A stretch of 64,000 nt of DNA, from NCBI GenBank assembly GCA_001600055.1, contig BCIV01000020.1, forward strand, positions 276,309 to 340,308, written 5' to 3'. Below the pieces are notes generated by a model. That model made no database searches. It saw nothing but the letters and a program-made list of their open reading frames with translations, and was not told the DNA's origin. Shown here in pieces: positions 57,951 through 64,000 of this stretch (position 1 is the stretch's first letter; every line of letters begins with the position of its first letter). A program made the position numbers and the translations under genes. The DNA is from Filobasidium wieringae (lineage: Eukaryota; Basidiomycota; Tremellomycetes; Filobasidiales; Filobasidiaceae).

Positions 57951-58718
57951 GGATGATAGACAATAGATTACGCAATCAGCAGATGTCGCTCATCAGGCAT
58001 CTCCCTTTGGCTCCATTACTACAGCATCCTCCTCACTAAAGACTATCGTCCTTTGTTCTGATTTCGTTTCCTTATCGTAACTATCTCAGAAGCTTTACCG
58101 GCTTCAAGTATCGTTGTTCACACAGACAACTATTATAAAATCTCTAGAGCGTTGGTTTCATGCGCCTGTTCGAACCAACGGGAAAACTTCGGTCGATCAG
58201 CATTCACCAGAGAAGGCGAACTTCTCGTATACTAGGGCCAGAGTCATTCCTTTGCTGTTATAACAAGATCGAGCGGTTCTCAACGAGATGCAGTCGATAT
58301 ATGATTCGCCACCAAGCACTATCACGGAACAGCTCAAGCCCGAATACCGCAAGACGAGAACGAAATGCGAGCAAATACCGCGACGTAGAGTGATGATCAG
58401 GTCGGGAAGCAATACACCTGCCCAAACCATGAATACGGTGAGCCAGAAGTCTGATTTATCGCATAGGTCACAGCTCAGGTCTCAGCGTGTTTCAGATCGC
58501 GTTCCCTGTCATGACTGCCCCGCCTCACCTATCGCCCCCGTCATTACATAGGCCTCTCAGCCTGGATTTCTTCTCTTTGGCGGAATTACGGCTACGGAAG
58601 AGCAAAGACGCTGATACTGTACATTTCACATAAATTGCATGCAATGGCTATCGGATCATGGATACAAAGTCGTCATCTGGTCGTATTGTTGTAACATTAT
58701 CTCTTCCGAGTCGACCCT
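57951..58718. other. Convergent intergenic region
   Basis: 768 bp between the dehydrogenase and ISWI 3' ends. ORFs on both strands at 58197-58551 have no protein-like features. Confidence 0.5.
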
Positions 58719-61700
58719 CTACTTCCGCTTCTTACCACCTAAGGAGGAAGAGGAGGAGAATCAGGATCCGTTATGAACATTGCCATCTTATGGTCTTACC
58801 CTTTCCATTCGACACAGGCGTTACGTCTCTTGATGCTGCCACTACCTCTTCGACCTTCCTCTTCTTGGCAGGCGCCGTCTTAGCATCCGGTTTGGCGTCA
58901 ACGTCTTTGTGTAAGCACAAGAGCAACTGAAGGCATCGCCTCTTGAGCTCCTCAGGTGTTCGGGATTTGATGAACCAGTTAAATCTAGGAGGGTAGAGAG
59001 GCTTCAGTCCACGACAATCTCCCTTGAGCCATCGCTTAGAACTGACCGGAAATCAGGCCATTCTCCGATATCACGCTTGAGCAGATCGTACGCGTCCTCT
59101 CTCTCAATACCGTGGTGGTTCAATCGTACCAAGAGGAATCGGTCCTCGTCCTCACTATAGGTCTTCCCCTTGTTCTGACCATAGTTGATATCGAGTTTTT
59201 GAAGCGGGTATCGAGCATTGGCGATCTTTGCATACAAGACGTCTCGGTCATGCTTCAGTTTTTCCCGTCTCTTCTCCTCTTCGTCATACTTCTTCATATA
59301 ACTCTCCCAACCTAAAGGCGAAAATTAGTCTCTCATAATCGCTACCGATTAACTCGAAAGAAACTTGCCTGAAATCTCCTTGTAACGCGCCCAGAAAATA
59401 ATAGCATAGGCTTCGATATCGTCCTCGGTCTTGTTGTCCATCTCGGCTGCGATAGCACCATAAGCCTTACGGCCATATCGTCCTGATAACTCGCAGAACT
59501 TCCTGACTTCTGGCTTGTTCCAGTTAGTGAAGACTTGCTCTGCAAGCTCCACCTTTTCTTCGCGCTCTGCTTCTGTCAAGGGGTTTGCGGCGTCAATCCT
59601 TGCTTGTGCCTCTTCTTGCAGCTTGTCCACTTTCTCGTTCGTGAGACCATCCTTCAATTCTGGTCGCTCCGCAGGGAGATTGTTTTCCTTCCTGTAGAAA
59701 TCCATCTCCTGTTCCTGCAACTCCGCCAATCGAACAGGATAGAACTGATGGGCTTGTAGGTCGATCTGCTTGGGGGCTTTGGGCACCTTAGGACGGTCGT
59801 CTTTGGGTGGCTGCTGGCCACCTCCTTTCATGGCGTTCGAGAAGTACTGATCGACGGCGTAGCTGACATCTTTGTTGGCTTGGCGTTTTCCGAGATCAAT
59901 CCATCCTGGTCCGCCAGACTTGAATCCGGTGTATGTCGTACCTTCCCAACTTCGGGTTCCCAACTCCGGTTGGAAATTGGTAAGAGCGTCCAAGTTCATA
60001 CCCTCATATTTCTTGTTCAGTTCAGCGGTTCTCTCTTCTCCCTCTCGAATGATCTTTTCAATGTCGTCATCGACCGTCAAGCTGAGAGACGAAGCAAAGC
60101 TTGTAAGTGCCCAGTCAACACCGTTGGCAAGGCCATGATACGAACCTCTCCTTAGCGCTAATGATCTTGCCTGCGCCATGCTGAATCATATCGAGAAGAT
60201 CCTCCTTGTTTTGAGCGGCTGCCAAACAGTATCATAAGTGCGGCTGGTTCCTACTGTATAGGAGAGGATTGACTGACCTTTGGCAGCAGGTTGCGATCGA
60301 CCAGCTTGGATAACCATCTGGTCAAGCTTAAGCTTCTGCATAGCTCGCTCTATGATTCGCTCCTCGATCGCATCCTGTGAGAGCATAGATACGATCAGTC
60401 GAATTCTACGACACCAACAACAGGGACAAATATAGCTCACCTTGGTGATAAATCGATAAACATATACCTGTTTAGTCTGTCCGATACGATGAGCACGGTC
60501 CATTGCCTGAAGATCGGCTTGAGGGTTCCTACAAAGATTAATTGGGTCAGCGAGTAGGACGCGGCAATGCTACGATCACGAACATACCAGTCGCTATCAA
60601 ATAGCACAACAATATCTGCGGTGACCAAGTTGATTCCCAAACCACCAGCTCGAGTGGTCAACAAAAAGATGAATTTATCGCTTCCTGGCTTGTTGTAATC
60701 ATCGATGTTGGCCGTTCGAGTGTCGTGGTCCGTATTACCATCAATCCTGCAGTACTCTACAATGAACAGAGCGCTATAAGCTGTCTTATTCATTCTTTAC
60801 TACTGAGATGACACGTACTGTAGCCTCGGAATTGGCAATAGTCCTCCAGAATGTCGAGGACTCTACTCATCTGGGAGAAGATCAACACTCGAGATTTCTT
60901 CTCCATCATCATAGCCAACAGTCGGTCCAAGATCCTCATTTTGTCAGAGTTGTACACCAGGTGCTCGTCGGTAGTGTAAGGAGGACCGGGTTCCTGAGCA
61001 TAATTAGAAACGGAGTCAGGACGGAGGTGGCTACTGCGAGAATAGTATGCACTTACAGCTCCGTCAAAGACTGTTCATTCGGGCGGGGTATTAGGTCGGC
61101 CGGTAATTGCAACACGAAATCCCTCACTCAAACTCACGGTAAGGATGGTTACAACACTTTCTCAATTGCATGACGATATTCAGCAACCTCGTCTTTCCTT
61201 CCTTCTTACCAGCGGCACCTATTCGAAACGATTGATGTAAGTACCTTTACAACTCGGCTCCCATCTCATACGATGCGCACCATTGACCGCATCGATATCC
61301 TTCTCCAGCAAACTCTTGTACCATTTCTTCTGCATGTCTGACATCCCTACGTAAAGGTTGATTTCCTTCTTTGGCAAAAGCGAGTGTTCCACTTCGGATT
61401 TGACTCTTCGTAAGAGGAAAGGACGAAGGACTTTGTGTAATTGGGAAACGACTTGTTCTTGCTGTTCATCGGAATCGCCTTTGCCTTTAAACCAGGCATC
61501 GAAATCCTCGCTGGAGGAGAAGACATCTGCCCCGCACCAAGATTATCAGCTCCGGCAGTCCTTATGTCCAACTGAAAATCAATTACCAGGTAAGATAAAG
61601 TTCAGGAGCGCCCACAACTCTTGCAAGTTGTTCTGCAAAGGTGTTCCTGTGATGAGCAGTCTTCCACGACTAGTGAAACTTCTGACGATCTGGCTCAGCA

Positions 61701-63375
61701 AGGAATCGACGTTCTTGATCCTATGCGCTTCGTCGATGATGATATATTCCCAAGCGAATTTTTGTAGAACGGACTTCTCTCTCAAACAGACTTCGTACGA
61801 GGTGATGAGGACGTCGAAATCGGAGACGATTATTCGGTTCTTGATCATATCGGCCTGAACAAAGGAAACCATTAAATATGTTCCTGATGAAACAGTTCAC
61901 AGCAAGACCACTCACTCGTTCCTCCTTTGTTCCCTGTAGGACGATTGTGTTGAATCCGGGGACCCACTTGGCTACCTCTCGGTCCCAATTGTTCAGGGTC
62001 GATTTCGGTACCACGACCAAATGAGGTCCAGAGGTGTTACACCGGAATTTCAAATGTCCCAGGAATGAGATGGTCTGTAGTGTTTTTCCTAGACCCTATC
62101 CGCGTCGCAAAACCAAAGCAATTAAGAGACAAAGCACAAGTAAGGGAAGGATCGGGACCAACCATCTCATCCGCTAAGATCCCATTGATACCATTGTGAT
62201 GTAGAGAAGCCATCCAATTCAATCCAGCAACCTGATAATCCCTCATCTTCCCTCCCTTCACGACTTTCACGCGAAATCCCAAAATGGGATTGACAAATCA
62301 GAAACCGGGCAATGCCGAAAAGTTAAACAGTCCCGCGACTTACAAGCAGGAGATTCGTCGTATACGTAAACCCCTTCCTCCTCCTCTTCCTCATTTCCAC
62401 CTAATAATTCCTCATCTTCCTCCTTTTCGCTCTTCCTATGACGAGTATCGCTATGGACAAGGATAAAAGCGAGATGATGATTTATCAGCCGCGAAGCTTT
62501 AGAGACCGAGAGAAATAGGTAAAAAAGCTGGGAGACGTACGCGACCTTCTTCTTCCCCTTAGCATCCTTCTTAGCCTGTTCGTTCTCTATCATCCTTGCA
62601 AATTCTGGATCTCTCTCCTTCTATTTAACCGTAACGCAGGTGATACCGAACCAAAACCAAAGTGAAAAACCCCGTCAATCTTCAATCCCTTAGCTTTCCG
62701 CATCATGGGACAACAGGACGAACCTTTATGGTCAAGAAATGTTCGAAAAGTTCCGTTTGACCCATTAGGTAGGCGAATCGTTTCAGACTGTCTGCTAGCT
62801 GTTTTCCCAATCGAGGTGGAGTGAGTCGTGAGAAGGGTTATGAGGTTTTTTAAAGTTATGGAGGCAAGGTATAAACAATCGGAGAGAGAATTGTGGAAAA
62901 GGTAGATGAGGCAATCCGAGTAGCAAAGTCGATAAATCGTTGAAAACCGAAAGACAATCTCAAGGATCATCAGCCTCCTCCTTCCCATGGAAAATAAGAA
63001 CGCCTTCTACTAACCTTCTTCTTCTCAAGATCGCCCTTCCCGGCTTCAAGAGCCTTGTTTTGCGCTCTCCTCTGATCCCTCGCGGCTCCTTTCGTCTGTT
63101 GAACCGGACTGTCGACTTGCATCTCATCATCGTCAGAGGAGTTGGTTGGGAGCTCGTTACGGAGGTTTGAACGGGATTTTGATTTCGGTTGAGGAGTGAC
63201 CTATTTGGGTGATGAAGCAAGGCGATGGAAAGGAAGACCAAGGGGTCAGCACGAGAAGAAGGAAGAGCAGAATAGCTGGACATACCGCTCGTGAATCTGC
63301 AAGAGAGCCGCCTCGGCTTGAACCGTCCGGGATTATATCTGAAAGCTTATCCTGATCCTGGTTGATATCGGTCAT
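58719..63375 (-). CDS. ISW1: ISWI-family chromatin-remodelling ATPase
   Basis: The ATG at 63375 begins a charged N-terminus. The SNF2 ATPase shows [30 protein letters not shown] (P-loop, completed across an intron near 62090-62165), [14 protein letters not shown], the DEAH box in [50 protein letters not shown] and DRAHRIGQ. The C-terminal half has the HAND region, the SANT domain ([18 protein letters not shown]) and the SLIDE domain ([20 protein letters not shown]-like end, [13 protein letters not shown]). ISWI slides and spaces nucleosomes. The last intron (58739-58799) has a very strong pyrimidine tract and replaces a read-through end at 58771 by a short GGKKRK basic tail. Whether it equals yeast Isw1 or Isw2 cannot be decided here. 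Confidence 0.94.
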
Positions 63376-63734
63376 GATGGGAGGTGAGAGATTTTAGGGG
63401 ATTGAGGGGTAAGAGTGGAAGAGAAGGAGGAGCCTAGCAGAAGAGGAAGGGATCAACAACCTTGTCAAGTTGCAAGTTGAGAGTGAATTAGCAAGTCGAA
63501 TAGACGCGATTGATTACGCGCGGAAGCTGTTATCAGTCACGTACACTCAAACTAAATGAGACACGTATCAGTGTCAAATAGAAGCGCAAGGGGATCACTC
63601 ATCTGCGCTTGCCATCTAGTGCACACACCTAGGTCGTCATGTAATTCAAGTAATTGGTATCCTGTTAGACATGTTAGACGCCATTCGTATCCTCCTGCTA
63701 CTACCAGTGTCTCCTGTTTCTGCTACCCGCCACA
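63376..63734. promoter_or_regulatory. Bidirectional promoter, ISWI and CTR9
   Basis: 359 bp between divergent starts of two chromatin/transcription genes, which suggests co-regulation. No specific motif was identified. Confidence 0.5.
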
Positions 63735-64000
63735 ATGGTGGATGGATCAAAACCCATAGAAATCGATCAACCCGAAACGCAGGAACACCTAGTCGATCTT
63801 TACCAAGATTCCGGTGAAGCCGTAGAGATCGACCTAAACCAACTCTTATCTGTCCCCGAGAATGTTGGACTGAGGCTATTGAGTAGCTTGAAAGCGAAGC
63901 CTAGAAGTTGGCTTCTAGTTGCTGCGGAGTATGTGAGAGTGGGCAGGGTTGAGACGGCGGAGGAGTTGCTGGCGTTTGCTATCGAGAGTAAGTCAAATCA
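63735..64000 (+). CDS. CTR9: CTR9, TPR subunit of the Paf1 complex (5' part only)
   Basis: Only exon 1 (63735-63988) is inside the window; a GTAAGT donor follows and the rest is cut off. The translated start MVDGSKPIEIDQPETQ leads to EAVEIDLNQLLSVPENVG, then SWLLVAAEYVRVGRVETAEELLAFAIE, which matches the N-terminus of Ctr9 and the opening of its first TPR helices. Ctr9 scaffolds the Paf1 complex during RNA polymerase II elongation and histone H2B ubiquitination. The gene is divergent from ISWI. Because only 84 residues are visible the call is strong but not absolute. Confidence 0.85.
   Translation, partial: MVDGSKPIEIDQPETQEHLVDLYQDSGEAVEIDLNQLLSVPENVGLRLLSSLKAKPRSWLLVAAEYVRVGRVETAEELLAFAIESKSN

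Noticed and set aside
58771..58930. Alternative ISWI C-terminus ending at 58771 without the last intron
   Set aside because: A GTAAGA donor and a very strong pyrimidine-tract acceptor give a short Lys/Arg tail. The unspliced end is less likely, although intron retention cannot be excluded.
1..64000. CRISPR arrays, rRNA operons, transposons or prophage
   Set aside because: No such structures were seen. Spliceosomal introns and protein types show that this is ordinary fungal nuclear DNA.

Overview
The window is nuclear DNA of a basidiomycete fungus, most likely a yeast-type member of the Tremellomycetes (relatives of Cryptococcus and Kwoniella). The evidence is about 27 closely packed genes on both strands, nearly all cut by many short introns (about 49-92 bp, GT-AG with occasional GC-AG, CTRAY-like branch sites), and protein types usual for that group: a bifunctional biotin gene, a hybrid histidine kinase, an MP88-like mannoprotein, Zn2Cys6 regulators and ACS-family permeases. 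I rebuilt most gene models exon by exon. For the models with stated lengths the exons sum to multiples of three without internal stops.

Layout. 1-4972: UTP11 (cut by the window edge), histidyl-tRNA synthetase with two in-frame starts, and an acidic protein of unknown function. 5078-8229: a fused dethiobiotin synthetase / DAPA aminotransferase whose P-loop is split by an 11-nt microexon. 8943-21654: an apparent catabolic cluster with an HpcH/HpaI aldolase, a Zn2Cys6 activator, a D-2-hydroxyacid dehydrogenase, an ACS-type permease, an intronless LigI-like amidohydrolase/lactonase and an aldo-keto reductase, followed by a sugar transporter (22119-23808) with a 2.3-kb upstream region. 26135-31694: a 75-residue protein, an MP88-like GPI mannoprotein, and a major-facilitator transporter that reads in frame into a GNAT acetyltransferase domain.

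32289-38636: a basic protein of unknown function, a membrane-bound hybrid histidine kinase and FIS1. 38980-45419: SSL1 (TFIIH) and UTP12 (UTP-B). 45514-51889: a DHA2-type drug transporter, a small Cys-rich protein and a calcium-regulated mitochondrial ATP-Mg/Pi carrier. 52522-55059: MPE1 (mRNA 3'-end processing). 56710-57950: a second D-2-hydroxyacid dehydrogenase. 58719-64000: an ISWI remodeller, divergent from CTR9 (Paf1 complex, cut by the window edge).

The main discoveries proposed are three. First, the catabolic cluster shares a palindromic 13-bp site, CGGA-N5-TCCG, in three promoter regions (aldolase/regulator, dehydrogenase, permease/amidohydrolase); two of the three copies are exact reverse complements over all 13 bases, which fits one pathway-specific Zn2Cys6 activator. 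Second, there is a transporter-acetyltransferase fusion at 29134-31694. Third, there is an 11-nt microexon inside a P-loop. The substrate of the cluster cannot be read from sequence; a sugar-acid or lactone route is my inference. I saw no convincing tRNA, rRNA, transposon or CRISPR array.
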